Source: Lepas anatifera (taxonomy: Eukaryota; Arthropoda; Thecostraca; Lepadidae). From it: 64,000 nucleotides of DNA. The position numbers and the translations under genes are program-made. The stretch is from contig JAOTON010001028.1 in NCBI GenBank assembly GCA_034440635.1, positions 1,499,501 through 1,563,500 on the forward strand, read 5' to 3'. Shown here in pieces: positions 45,905 to 57,922 of the stretch. Each line of letters starts with the position of its first letter. The stretch's first letter is position 1. A model generated the notes under the pieces. The model saw only the letters and a program-made list of their open reading frames with translations, did no database searches and was not told where the DNA came from.

Positions 45905-46375
45905 GTCGGCTGCATGGGGACGCACGCGGTTGGAACCAGTGGGTTGGAAACACATGGCATTGTCCTCTCAACTCCCCGATTTTTGTCTAAGTAAAATAAT
46001 AAATGAAGTTGACGCCCCCACAACCACAATGATGATAGAGTTTTGTCCATTTTTTTGCTAGAAATACTCACACCTTCTTTCCTAAGTAATTCTGACGCTT
46101 TTGTGCTTCTTTCATTCTGTCTTACTGAATAACTTTCTTTCATTGGCAGACTGAAGTTCATATAAATTTCTATCGGTGAAATGTGGCTTCAAACTGAAAA
46201 CTAAAAGACCGTTCGCATTCATGTATGTAAGTGTATACCCTGTACATGTAATACATGTACAGAGTACATGTACATACATACAAGTACACGTAAATACATG
46301 ACCCTTAGGGATTGGAAAGATGCATCTCCCCCTTTTGCCCCACTATTTTCAGGGATGTCACGCAATGAATATATA

Positions 46376-46436
<61 letters not shown>

Positions 46437-48347
46437 AGTAGTTTGGCATTATATCTTCTTCGATGCAGCGACTATTGAATAATATTGCTGATTCGCACTT
46501 GGATAGCTTCTTTTGTTGTTTGATTATATTATTGATGGTTTGTTTGGTTGCAGTTGAAATGCCTATGGTCAAATCAGTAAAGTTCATTAAAAATATTACA
46601 AATATGAGTTCAAGCTTTGGAATGTATTGGACATTCATTATCAAGAGCATACTTAAAAGAAATGTCAAATGTAAGGAGAATCACAACTGTAACGGTTCGA
46701 AGTCAGTTGGTATTGGTTGGTCTTAGTTTCGGTTTGTTCTAGTCCTCGTTTCTCGCGTTGTGTTTTGGTTCCCCTCTTCTCGGAGTACGGTGCCGTTTTC
46801 CTCTGTCTAGTTGTCTGCTTTACCAGCGTGGGCCATACACTTTTATGTTCACTAATCGGCGTTGTATTGGATCAAATTTAGATTGTATATTTAAATTGAT
46901 ACCCATGCGTCTGTATGAAAACATAACAGCACACACCAGGTAAAACGTGGAAGGCCGAAACGACGCCGATCCATTCTGTGCCTGAATCAAGCATCTTAAG
47001 TCATTGTCAGTCTTTAGTGGTCAAGAGTTGACAGGAGATGCGTCCGCGTGGGCAGTCGAGTCAGAAGTGTCCCTCCAGGGGTGGAGTTTGGTGGCTTTGT
47101 TCAGGCAAACAGATAATGGATCGATGACGGTCCAGCTACAGTACCGTCGTACACCAGTACGTAAGCGGTACTTGTTCCCTGACATAGCACTTGTACCATT
47201 GTACCATGGCGTTCCGTGGCACGCCTGCCTGGGATGACCTCCTAATCACATACACGTGGCAATAGGTTGTAAATCGCAATGGTAACTAATATTGACGTAT
47301 GTATGCTGGTCGCGGCCCGCTGACATTGGACGTGACACACAATGACAGGAAAGCCATCTAAAAGAAAGAAACCTGAAAAGGCACAATCCGGGCGAGCCGA
47401 TTAAAAGTGAAACAGAACTGCAGATATAAACCGGGGGAGCAATCATTACACAACAGAGAACACAAGAACACAACACAACACTCACAAGAAAAATGTTTTC
47501 TGATAACCAGGGGCGGACGCAGACCCGAGTTTTGGGGGCCAAACCCATGTCTGCCTCTCCTCCTGGGGGGGGAGCGAGGGGGTGGGAGCGAAATTTTTTT
47601 GCTCGACAGACCTAGCTTTTTTCAAAAATGTCTCCGGACTTTAGGGGGCAAAAGATAGTTTGGCCCCCTCCAGCACTTTGGAAGGGGGCATGACCGGAAT
47701 GGCTCCCCATGCGTCCGCCAATGCTGATAACACACATATAATACACTCCAGCACTGACCACAACAAGATAGAAATCATTGAAGAAATATGCATCAACCAG
47801 CTCGCACCGCACATCAACACACAAAAGAACATTAGACTCGCCAAGTTGTCATTGTGGGGGATGGAATGAATAATGGGATGAAAAATACTGAATATGTGTG
47901 ATGTATGTATTGCATGAAATATCGTATGTTGACAATGTGAATGTTCATCTACTTATATTGTAATGCTTTGAGATTAACTATGTGTGAATGCAGTATGGCG
48001 ATAAAACTCTGACAAGGTGATGGAAGAATGGTAGTCTTGTACTCATGGGATAAATTTTATAGCAAGTAGTCTGCAAAAATGACATGATATTTCTCTGCAT
48101 CGAAGGTCCGTCAGCTGATTTGAGCTCATCAATCAGTTGCCGGGGGTTGGGGGACTGAGAGCCAAGGCGGGAATGGAGGTCGATATATTTTTCAAATAAC
48201 TAGATTTAGGAAAACGTGAGCCGCTCTGTCTCTTATCTTGATAATGAATTTCCAATACATTTGAAAGCTTCAACTCATATATGTTATATTTTTAATGAAC
48301 GTTACTGATTTGACCAAAGACATTCCAACTGCAACCAAACAAACCAT

Positions 48348-48409
<62 letters not shown>
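46376..48409. mobile_element. Diverged fold-back Penelope-like element bounded by (TA)n
   Basis: (TA)n tracts at 46376-46432 and 48353-48409 lie outside inverted arms: 46521-46660 contains GATGGTTTGTTTGGTTGCAG and its complement is at 48325-48350. The arm layout parallels the element at 58403-60820, including AAGCTTT beside a GAATGT/ACATTC stem where the hammerhead lies. No reverse transcriptase remains between the arms. A hAT MITE (47508-47723) is nested inside. The rest of the interior (46690-47500, 47732-48220) is unrecognised. Confidence 0.6.
47508..47723. mobile_element. hAT-type MITE (216 bp)
   Basis: Exact 8-bp duplication CTGATAAC (47500-47507, 47724-47731). Termini CAGGGGCGGACGCAG and the complement of CATTGGCGGACGCATG. 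Non-coding. Confidence 0.88.
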
Positions 48410-48412
<3 letters not shown>

Positions 48413-48568
48413 ATTGTTGGGGTTTAACGACGCACCAACTGCCAGGGTCATATGGCGTCGCCAACTATCACCCTGTTGGAAGGGATTTTGGGAATCAGAT
48501 CGACTTATTCAGAGGCTCCGCCGGGACTTGAACACGGGACCGGTGGCTTAGAAGACAAGGGTGCTTAG
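48413..48568 (-). repeat. SINE-1 copy, 5'-truncated
   Basis: Matches the SINE at 24598-24770 from its 3' end (TTGGTGCGTCGTTAAACCCC on the minus strand) through the B box. It stops in the anticodon region, so the A box is missing. It abuts the (TA)n end of the neighbouring fold-back element. Confidence 0.85.
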
Positions 48569-48942
48569 AACCATCAGGGTACCGAACCAACAAAATTACC
48601 ATATTGCCGCTTCAGTTTTTTTATTTTTCTGGTGTAGGCAATAGTGAACACATACACATAAGAAGACCCCAGCATCTCCATTCCCACCCCGCACCATTAG
48701 CCTGTAAAGGCAAAAATAAGACGTGGGGAAGAGTGCCCGATGACGGGAAGCGCATGTTTCGAAGGTGTAGCCGATCTGGCAGAATGTATACGTTCTTCAG
48801 CAGTCACCAACAGGACAGCCCCCCCCACTGTCCAGCTCCCTCCCCTACTCAGAATTCCACCAAACTGTCCCAGCATAATTATTTATCTGCCAAACGTACT
48901 ATGCCCTGGGCTAAAGATCACTTGTACCGTCCACACTGATGG
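48569..48942. other. Unassigned
   Basis: No recognised gene. A 111-codon frame begins here (48604) without domain signals. Confidence 0.3.
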
Positions 48943-49165
48943 GTGAGCGTTACAGCCCCGTCGCACTGTGATACCTGGGATCGCCCATCACACTGCGATA
49001 CCTGGGATGGCCCGTCGCTCTGCGATACCTGGACGCCCCTGCCTGGATGGCCCGGCTCGCTGTGCCCGGGGCCGGGGCCGGGTGGCCCGGCGCCGTGGCG
49101 CTGGCGGCCCGGTAGCGGGGCGCGGCTCTGCGATACCTGGAATCGCCCGGGTCCGGCATGAAATC
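48943..49165. repeat. GC-rich minisatellite M7 (GCGATACCTGGGATGGCCCG-like unit)
   Basis: Units of about 26-28 bp (CACTGCGATACCTGGGATGG and variants) repeat about four times, then decay into GGGCCGGGGCCGGG sequence, with a last CTGCGATACCTGGAATCGCC at 49129. Confidence 0.8.
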
Positions 49166-49199
49166 AGCCCATGTTTCGCCGGGGGGTGGTCCCGATGAT

Positions 49200-49229
49200 C
49201 AGTTTGGGTTTATATATAAACCCAAACTG
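49200..49229. repeat. 30-bp perfect palindrome
   Basis: CAGTTTGGGTTTATA is immediately followed by its exact complement. Allowing one mismatch extends it to 36 bp. It could form a cruciform or be the fused ends of a small element. Confidence 0.85.
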
Positions 49230-52200
49230 GTCACTAGCCAGTGAAAAACCTTTATTTTCCTTGCTTTCTATGGTAAAATTTATCATTGCGTTTGGCAACT
49301 GGTATCCTATTCTTCTTATTTTGACCGAAAAGGGGAAGGGGTGGCCGTTTTTTACTGGTTTGTGACCGGTTGGGGTTTATACGGGAACACCTCCGGCGAA
49401 GCATGGTCGGTTGTTTTCATGACGGTGCTTGGCAACCCCAGCTATATGGCGATTTGTTTAGTCGGTTCCCCGATGGTTGTTACCCCTTCGACTGCGGTGT
49501 TACCTGTCTCGATGGTATTTATAGTAACATATAGGTATTAATGGTAAAAGTATTTTGCCTCAATTGTATTAACCTCATTTTGCCATTTCGTGGTACAAGT
49601 TGCGGTTTCGTTCCTGATTTTGAAACATTTGACGATCTTGATTTTGAAAAAATTGACACATCGTGACGATCTTTCACGATTTCGATCAAGGAAACGGTTG
49701 TTTAATTCTCCGAATCATCGTGCTGACGCGAACCTTAGGGAACTTCACTTGGGGGAGGAGCACAATTGTGATAGCACGCTACCACAGTATATGGACACCA
49801 TATGCCCGAGCGGTCTTGGGCGCTGATTTAAGGCATCATTATCTTGAGGGAGTGGGTTCACATTCCACCACTGGAAGTTTTTTTACAGGGCTGTGTACAT
49901 ACATGATTTACCTGCTTATAGGAAAGTACAATGACTCTTGCCACAGCTTTACTTGTTACATCCCACCATCCTCGGCGCTAGGTAAGGTGCCACACAGTAT
50001 TTGCCTCCATCTCTATTGAGACGCATGCGGTGGCAAAGAACAGTAGATAGCCGGCTGTAAACCGTTAATGCTGTGTGGGCTGGTCTGGTTTAGGTGTGGG
50101 CGCGGAACGGAGAGCGATTCAACCCCGGACAAAATCGGCCCGCGCCCAGACTTGCCGGACCATTTTCGCTGGACATAGTCAGCCCACAGTCGGCGTTATT
50201 TGATCCAGCGCCGAACGAAATTGTTTGCGGGGTAGCAGGGACCTGACAGGAATAGGACCAAAAGGAGCTAAGACGTTCATGAAATGAGAGAAAAGTAGCA
50301 ACAACATGATACTGGACCCAAATCAGGCACGTCAAGCGAACGATAAAGCTGAAACGACAGCACCCGGAATTGGAAGAATATATGCAGAACATTGGAAGCT
50401 ATCGCGTGAAGGGCAAACGAGGGTTATTTCTGCTGGGGTACGTTATCTATTGAAGCCGTGCATATCTTTTTGTTTTTTAATGTAAGATTGTAGGGGTCAC
50501 CGCATCTTTTAAACAGTTTTGATATTTATGTTCCACGTAGAACCTCAAGTTCAACCCTGTTTCATACCCATCATGTAGGGTGAATACTGTCACATCGGGA
50601 GTTTTGCACGCATCCCGCGGCTGGTTAACATAATTATAGATGTGTCACCAAACAGCGATTTATTCTGTGACCCTCTAGGCCGATTGAAGAAAAATGTGGC
50701 AGGTCTTAACAGGGCCAGTTTTTGCATGATGTGCACTGCGTAGTAATACTTTTAAAATAGATATAATTTAAAATGAATATAAATATATTTAAATTCTAAC
50801 GTTTAGGCCTTAATGCTCTCTATATATGTTGACTTTCACCTGTAATTGGGTATGGTATTTCTTATGGTATCTTATCCTCTTTATTTATATCACCTGCTGG
50901 TGAAAGAAATAAAGATGCAAAGATACAAATATTTGAGCTTTGTTGCGCCTGCGGCAATCGAGTCTAATTTTCAGTTAAATTGATTACATAGACATGATTT
51001 GAACACAAATGCTTAAACTCCTTCAGACGCCACGGTTATGCCTTCGGATGTCAGTATTAGAGGCTGTTCACAGATGACGTCAGTCCAGTTTGAGGATATT
51101 CGTACCTCTCCCCTCTTTGTCAGTAAGCGTCATAAAATGGCCGATCCCCCTCCCCCTTCGCCCGCAATAGCCAGCAATTGCCAGCAATTCTTGTCAACTG
51201 GTGTCCCCCTCAAAAGTACTAGGTATAAAGACACAGTAGCGTGAATTTTATATATATATATATATATATACTGGAATATAAACTGTGGGATTACTATGAA
51301 TAAGGATACTGATATTTTGATATCAAGAAGTTATTATCAGCCTTCTCTACAGATACAAGCATTAAAACCTATTCTCAGGCGTCTTTGCAGAAATATAGCC
51401 CTTTTTGACCAAATGCACGTTCTCCCTTGTATTTTGAATGGAGAGGTCATGACCCGTTCCTGAGTCTAGGCCCTCGATATCGAAATCCTGTTACCACAAC
51501 TTGTGGTACTCATACGTTTTTTTGGCACCGTCGGGAACATGAGTGGGCTGATCAAACACTCCCTGCCTCCGGGGCGAGAAATGATAGAATGATATGGCAG
51601 CTCAAATCCTTCCGCAAATGGAAGACATTTTGCTGATGGTTAGCCTTTTAAGTTCTGGAAGAGTTTGCCCTTCTCATAAGATTTTCTAATAGCAGATATC
51701 GAAAAAGCATCAGAAGAATTACCTACCGATGTCATCATAGAATAAACCTCCTTCCATGTTTCACTTCGTATTTTGTTTCAATGTTTAGCCCTATCTCCGG
51801 CTCTCCTCGTTCTTATGGTAAATATGTTTCCCGAGTTGAACAATTTTCCTGAGGCTGTTCTCAGCAAGATTTCGGTGACGCCTGTAACATTTCAACTTTG
51901 CAGACTGGTGAGAAACGGTTTGGGAATCCACGAATGACAGCTACCTACAACTCAAAACATGAGCGCACACTGTTAACGCATGGGAAAACCGGGCAAAATG
52001 TTTGATAAAGACACTTGAGTAAAAGAAAAAAATATGAAAAAATAGTAAGTAATAACATAAACGCTGTCTTTAAAATCATTATATGCGCATGAAGATACTA
52101 GAACGATCCGTTTTGCAAGCATACGGCTCCTTGTTTTGTGTAACAAAAACAGTCACCAGCCGCAGCTTCTGGTTTTATATTGTGCGAAAGTACTTGGCTA

Positions 52201-52329
52201 GCATGATTTCTAGCAGATTCCTAGTACCTAATCAGCTTAAAACGGTTCCCATACTATAATTCTAATATTTTTGGGGTAACGAAACTTTCTATTACCCGCT
52301 CATCAACTGGCGTTGGCCTGCAGAGCTCT
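49230..52329. other. Intron sequence, mostly unassigned
   Basis: 51249-51270 is (TA)11. About 51400-51500 is a fragment of the AGGTCA-type conserved block (GAATGGAGAGGTCATGACCC). A + frame at 50307-50482 (MILDPNQARQANDKAETTAP onward) has protein-like composition but is unrecognised. Nothing else is supported. Confidence 0.35.
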
Positions 52330-53395
52330 CGCTCAATAGCCCTTCACCACCTGGAGGGGGTCCGATCGGACCCCCTCGGGTTTTCACAAACAATTCCGAG
52401 CCAATTTAAATGAGACACGCTTCGCTTTGCATGCCTCTAGAGTTATCAATTGAAATCTTGTGGTCTAATCAATTTGACCAAAAGTTGGCGCCAGACAAGG
52501 TCAATTCAACGAGTTATAATGTCATTTCTAAGCCCATGTAAGTCGATTCTGCTCTTCTAAATGAGGCTGAAAAACAGGGTGTAGCTAGGCTTCTAGAATA
52601 GCTAGACCAAGTTTCCAAACATCATTCAAAGGCTCTTGAAACGAAAAATCTGTGCGCTTTTACCCATTTTGAGGTTAGGCAATACCAAGATCACCGGAGG
52701 TAATACTAAAAGTCACGGTCCTCGATTTTTTTGTGGCTATAATTTTAATTAAAGACAAGATACAGTCCCAAATATGGTATTATAGTGACGGGCATAACCC
52801 AATGATTTAGATGATATGAAATATCAAATTAAAAAAACAATTATTTGACCTTGAACTGGGGATGGGTGACTTAGTGGATAACATCTTTGTCTTTTAAGCC
52901 ACTGGTTCCGGGTTCAAGTTCCGGCGGAGCCCCTGAATAAGTAGATCTGATTCCCCCAATCCTTTCCAACAGGGTGAGAGTTGGCGACGCCTTATGACCC
53001 TGGCAATTGGTGCGTCGTTAAACCCCAACAATTATTGTTATATTGACCTTGAACTAAGGGCAAGGTCATGGTGTGACTCCACTGTGACCTTGCAAGGCCG
53101 TGGTGCATATCATTTGAATTGTTGGGTTAAGACGAACATATTGATCTTTTTTTGTTCTAGATGTAATGGTTCCTGAGTCATAAGGGATTTCTTAAATGGG
53201 TCTAAATTTGCCCAATTTTGGCCTTCTATGACGTCACGGACCACCGGATATGGTTCAAACTCGACTTGCGATTAGAAGACGGTTAGGCGCCTCCAGCGCC
53301 GGTTTAACTTTTTACGTATCACCTCCGGTTCCCGAGATCGTAGGGGGTCCGATCGAACGCCCCAGGCGGTGTGTACGAAAAGCGCCCAGGTGGTG
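52330..53395. mobile_element. AGGTCA-type repeat with palindromic ends
   Basis: The left side contains a 24-bp perfect palindrome (GAGGGGGTCCGA plus complement, 52354-52377). The right side has the related GTAGGGGGTCCGATCGAACG near 53340 followed by CCAGGCGGTG, mirroring CCAGGTGGTG on the left. The interior has TTGACCTTGAACT and AAGGTCATGG motifs. SINE-1 is nested at 52858-53040. The exact boundaries and target site are not clear. Confidence 0.5.
52858..53040 (+). repeat. SINE-1 copy, plus strand
   Basis: Head GGGGATGGGTGACTTAGTGG (A box TGACTTAGTGG), B box GGTTCAAGTTC, body CAACAGGGTGAGAGTTGGCG and 3' end GCGTCGTTAAACCCCAACAA. It is full length but diverged from the copy at 24598. Confidence 0.88.
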
Positions 53396-53399
53396 GTGC

Positions 53400-54643
53400 C
53401 TGGATAAGACAATTAAGCAGTCGTAAAAAACAGACATCCCTTCGTCAGAAAAAAGTCAGAAAATGCCAGACCCTCTTCCTCTGTGGGCGCTTACGTTATA
53501 TGTGAACAGCCCCTTATGCCTCCCGATGCTAATTTTTGTACTAAAGCTTTGGCTAGACTCATGCCAGCTGAGCCGACAGGGGCGTAACCATAATTTTGTT
53601 CTTACTGGTACTGAGCTTGGTGGACCCTGTTCCACTGGAAGGGGCCTACCGATCCAGGGGTTCATCACGTATGAAAATAAGATGGAATTCACTATAACCG
53701 GTGGATTAAAATAAAGATACAAGCTTTATTATTGTGATTAAACGTTACTCTCAACCGATCAGTGTCATGCTGTATCAGCTCCAATAGTGACGGCTCTGGC
53801 TCTGGAAAAAGGTAATTAGACACTCCCTGAGACCAGTAACGGCCCGGGGTGCTGCCGGCTAGGTGCCAAGGCATTCGAGTGTTAGCAAAACCACAGGCAG
53901 TACGCCAAGTATGGAATGGATCCCAGCTGGTGGTTTTTCAGTCAAAATGCTCTCTAATGACGTTTTTATATTCATGTCTCGGAGGATCATATCCGCACCT
54001 AATATCTGGGCTGCTCAATAAGAAAGTGCGTTACTGGATTGATAACCGAAGGTAGCACCGCAGAATCCTTTCGGTTGCAATCACACTAGCATAGGTGGCA
54101 GGAGTTACTGCTTTAGATCTACAACAGCAAAGGTATGGAGTTGTACAACACTGAAGAAGAAATACAAAGATAGATCTCTTCTATATACACTTCAGATACC
54201 TACATTTGACAACGGTTCAGGACCCTTCATCGAATCCTCTGTCCGGGTAATGTCGTTACCAAGTTGATGCACTTCGGAACTTCTGAAACGCCGCACAGCA
54301 TTATGTGAAATGAGAACAACTCACTTCAAGCACATTGTGAAGAGGAGGAAAAAGACAGGAATAAGCTGCTTATGAGGGTACACACTGCAGTAGTATTGGT
54401 AGATAAGCCTGTAATGATCGAAAAGTCATGCTGGCTTTAGATGAGACAATAAAAATAGCGTTAGTTTTCAGAGCCCATTCTAGCAGCAAAAGACACCTGA
54501 CAACAGTGACGGTTCCAGCAATTGAGGGCCCACAATTTCATAGAATGGAGAACACTCACGTAACCAAATGTCTACAATTGCCTTGGCATTTGGGCAGGAA
54601 GCTAATTTTCTATAAAGCTCAGTTCGGGTTTTCTATAAACTGA
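53400..54643. other. Unassigned intron sequence
   Basis: ACAGGGGCGTAACCAT at about 53580 resembles a hAT terminus without a clear partner. CATCCCTTCGTCAGAA near 53438 resembles the Penelope arm motif. No gene recognised. Confidence 0.35.
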
Positions 54644-54860
54644 GCCGGTAGCTCAGTTCGGAGAGCGTTGGGCTCCGGCCCGCTGTTCAGATATCTGCGG
54701 TGGCAGTGCAAGTACAGGCTTGGGATCAGGTCCCCTGAGTAAACACCGGCTTCTAAATTAACCCTTCACTGTTTGAGTTGCTCGTTCGAGTGGTGGGGTT
54801 GAGGTCTCCGTGATAAGTCCCTTGATGACTTTAGTGAGACTCCGACTCCAATCATGCTAA
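54644..54860 (+). repeat. tRNA-related SINE-2
   Basis: Starts GCCGGTAGCTCAGTTCGGAG with an A box (TAGCTCAGTTCGG). A B-box-like GGGATCAGGTCCC lies about 75 bp on. The body GAGTTGCTCGTTCGAGTGGT recurs at 38335. A stand-alone tRNA is unlikely because the two boxes are too far apart and no acceptor stem closes. Confidence 0.6.
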
Positions 54861-55129
54861 CCTCATCCAAAACGCAAAAAGGGTCAGACGGTAGGAAGTG
54901 CAAGCTGGGGGATTCCACGATATTTGAGCACAGGTGATGGTCAGGTTTTCAGCCTTATGTCTTCGCTTTTCTTCAAAGTCTGCTCATGGGTTATCGCGAG
55001 CACAGAAGACGCTTCTGGCATTGTTAGGTCACTAGCTGCGACGGTTCAAGAGTTATAACCTCCGGAAAAGTGGGGGTTTTCCTGGCCTGAAGCCGACTGC
55101 GATTAGGGATCCCCGTTCCTGGGATTCAC
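54861..55129. other. Unassigned intron sequence
   Basis: Nothing recognised. Confidence 0.3.
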
Positions 55130-55545
55130 TTCCACTAGGACCCCTTCCCCTGGCTCCCTGCCGGCAAAACTAACTGCCGAGGGGGCTCCACTGGCTCTGA
55201 AGGCTCTGCTCACTGATTCCGCCTGCCAATGGGGGCCTTTGCTTCTGGGCCCACTGCCTCTGGGGCCGACTTCCACTCGGGGCTTCTTCACGTGGGGGCC
55301 CTGTTTCTGAAACTGAGTACCACTAGAAGGCCCCCTGCCCCGAGGACCGACTGTAACAAGACGCCCCTTGCTTGTGTGGCCACCTTTCTCTGGCTCCTGG
55401 CTCTGAAGGCTGCCACTAGGGGCCCTAGTTCAGGGGGCTCCCTGCTCGCGGGGTCTCCCGTCCGTGGGGCCTCCACGCCTGGGGCCAACTGCAGCTAGGG
55501 GGTTCACTTTCCCTAGGGACCGCAGCTTCTTGAAACCCCTTTAAT
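55130..55545. repeat. GC-rich minisatellite M5
   Basis: Degenerate units of the type GGGGCCNACTTCCACTNGGG (for example GGCCCACTGCCTCTGGGGCC) run for about 400 bp. They share the GGGCC core with M1-M4. Confidence 0.75.
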
Positions 55546-56695
55546 CGGCCCTATTTCATTTTAATCAGCAAAACTCGACGTCAAAGAAAACGGGTGAGTA
55601 TTGCACAGGCCTGAAGAAGCAGGTCAGTTGGCGCACAGTTCCGCCCATACTCTACAGGCCGTCGAGGCGGCCCACCCCAAAACCTGCTGGTGCTCCAGCA
55701 CCAGCAGCTCCAATAGGAGTTATGCCCTTGTGAGCCGGCATGAATTTGTTTCATACAGTGAGTGGTTGCTGTAACCAGCAAAACAACTTTTGAAAAAAAT
55801 GATGCAACCTTGCGTCAGTAAAGTCTAAAACGCAGACAACACTACGAACGCACTTCTATCGTTGTTCTGTTTTTTTCCGGAGTAAATACAACTCAAGTCT
55901 ATAGTTAGGTTCATGCTGCTGTTTTACTGGTATTGAGAAAGGTCGGGTGTAGGACGCTGGTCGTCTGTGGAAAGACCCACCATTAACGCAAGTTAAATTC
56001 CGAACACGCTGCGCACTTCCTTGTATGCCATTCATGCTGACGATCACTGCCCGGCGCGTCTCGCTCATGAGCTAAACATTCAAAATGTGCACGTCTTAAA
56101 GTCAATTGAATTAGCCAAAATTGGCTGGCATCTATTTTTAGTTAGAACATTTTCCTTGAGGACGCTTTAAAATTGTGACTGGCATGAAAAGCCTATTGAG
56201 CCTGAGAAGGTTACGTGATATACGTTTTCTGAAGAGGGGAGCAATTGAATGGGACCCACCTAACGAAGTTAAGCTGCAAATGTAACTGCTTATGGGGTTT
56301 GTACAAAACTGAATAAAAATGAGAGGTAAAGAGTGAATATCGGCACACATTTGAGCTTCCTAAACACCGAAATATTGGGGGGCAAATAGAGGCGGATTAT
56401 TAGCGGACATGTTTCCCTGCCTCCCCCTTCACACGCTGATGGAAAATACGCGCAATCTGAAGATTTTGTTTTCAAAGATTCTAATTATTTAGATTCTTCC
56501 AGCGATCATCAGTATCAAGAAAATTATGAACTTTTTAACACTTATTGAACCACCTGGTACAATGTCCGGGAGTCTGGTATCAAAATCTGATGCTTTGCAT
56601 TTCATTGACGTTCTATAACTAGGCTATAGTAAAGCACCATGTTTGCGTAAATGCACTGTCGACCACTATGAAGTAGGACTTCGAGTCGAAAAACT
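55546..56695. other. Unassigned intron sequence
   Basis: An inverted GCTGGTGCTCCAGCACCAGC palindrome lies at about 55684-55703. Nothing else recognised. Confidence 0.4.
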
Positions 56696-56703
56696 CCATG
56701 TGT

Positions 56704-56971
56704 CAGGGGCATAGCCAGGATTTCGCTCAGGGGGGGCGAAAAGGGCCCCTACGACAGCGCCGAAAGGTAAAAAGGGTAAAAAGGGCCCTGCTTACTACAG
56801 AACAGAGTGCTGAAGAGGGCTTAAGAGGGCCCTGTCTGGTATGCAATTTCAAATTTGGCCACAGAGCACAGTGCGGGTAAGCTGCGCTTCGCGCGGCCCG
56901 TGTCCTCAGGGGGACCTTCGGGCCCTCAGGGGGGGCTGTCCCTGCCGCCTCTCCCCTTGGCTACGCCCCTG
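56704..56971. mobile_element. hAT-type MITE (268 bp)
   Basis: Exact 8-bp duplication CCATGTGT (56696-56703, 56972-56979). Termini CAGGGGCATAGCCAGG and the complement of CAGGGGCGTAGCCAAG. The interior contains GGGCCC-type runs and GCTGCGCTTCGCGCGGC. Non-coding. Confidence 0.9.
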
Positions 56972-56979
56972 CCATGTGT

Positions 56980-57371
56980 AGCATTGAAAATGTCACCAAT
57001 TGACTCAAAATTGTCTGAGGAACATGCTTAAATATATCTTTGTAAAGCTCAGGCCCATCATTTTGGAGCCACTCAGAGGCAAAGCAATAATAACCGCAAT
57101 ACACAATATATGGCCAACATCATCATCATCACATGGAAACTGCATCGCAAGGACGCGCAGAGGAGCGAGAGCAATAGTTTTCAATAGCAGAGTTTTCCGC
57201 TCTTAGTCGTTCACTCAGAGGTGGGTAACTGACAGCAAAAAGGGAAAAGTAAATACATTGCGCGGAAATATTCTCACAAATCTAATTTGATATATGATTA
57301 TCACGGCAATATTGTTCTCTCATTATTCATGTATTGTAGGCATACCGTATGATCACAATACGGAAATAGTG
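56980..57371. other. Unassigned intron sequence
   Basis: Nothing recognised apart from a short CATCATCATCATCA run near 57118. Confidence 0.35.
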
Positions 57372-57922
57372 GCTAAAGGCGGGTCCATGAGGAGGGGGCG
57401 CTGATTTCAAAAGCCCTTACTCGGTTTAATATTATACAGTATGATTGTCCTCAGACGGGCCAGACACCTACCTGAGGAGGGACGCCACATATTGGAATGT
57501 ACCGATTGGACAGAGAGTCCAAGCGGCAAGCCGAAACGCTGCCGAGAGCTGGTGTACCAGGGTGGTTCAGAAGAGACCCCCTTATACGGGTAGGAGGGGC
57601 TACAACTGATCTGAGCGAAACCCTCAGAAACATGTCTTGACAGGTTTCCGTTATGTGGGTGCACCACATGGGTCGATGGGAGGACGGGCACGTGTCCCCT
57701 TGTTTCCTGGGTCCGCCTATGTATAAAGTCATGACACTGCCTCTGGACTCCAGGAGCATTAAATGAATGCGGTGGAGGATGAGAGGGGGTGGGCTAGAGG
57801 ACACCAAGCCCCGGCGAGTGTGCGTAGTTAATGCATAGGCGGAGGCTGAAACGAGGCAATGGTGGGGAGGCTCGAGCTCCCTAGCCCCCCTCCCACCCCA
57901 ATGAAGTCCTGGATCTGTCACT
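57372..57922. mobile_element. Probable hAT-type repeat, diverged
   Basis: The right edge CCTGGATCTGTCACTG is the complement of a CAGTGACAGATCCAGG terminus. The left edge AAAGGCGGGTCCATGAGG is a degraded partner. No clear 8-bp duplication. The 197-codon minus frame across it (57451-58044) has no recognised domain. Confidence 0.5.

Noticed and set aside
45736..45990. 84-codon + frame starting at 45736 (MRPVRGHAGPG)
   Set aside because: A different frame from the NMDAR1 reading; Ala-rich because of the GC-rich leader. Only the 45755 frame joins exon 2.
45515..46161. Minus-strand frames of 146 and 170 codons across the Nmdar1 exon
   Set aside because: Antisense shadows of the GC-rich coding exon and its UTR; the + strand reading has a recognised family and splice sites.
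54644..54760. Functional tRNA gene
   Set aside because: The A box is good, but the B box is too far away and no acceptor stem closes; the body repeats elsewhere, as in a SINE.
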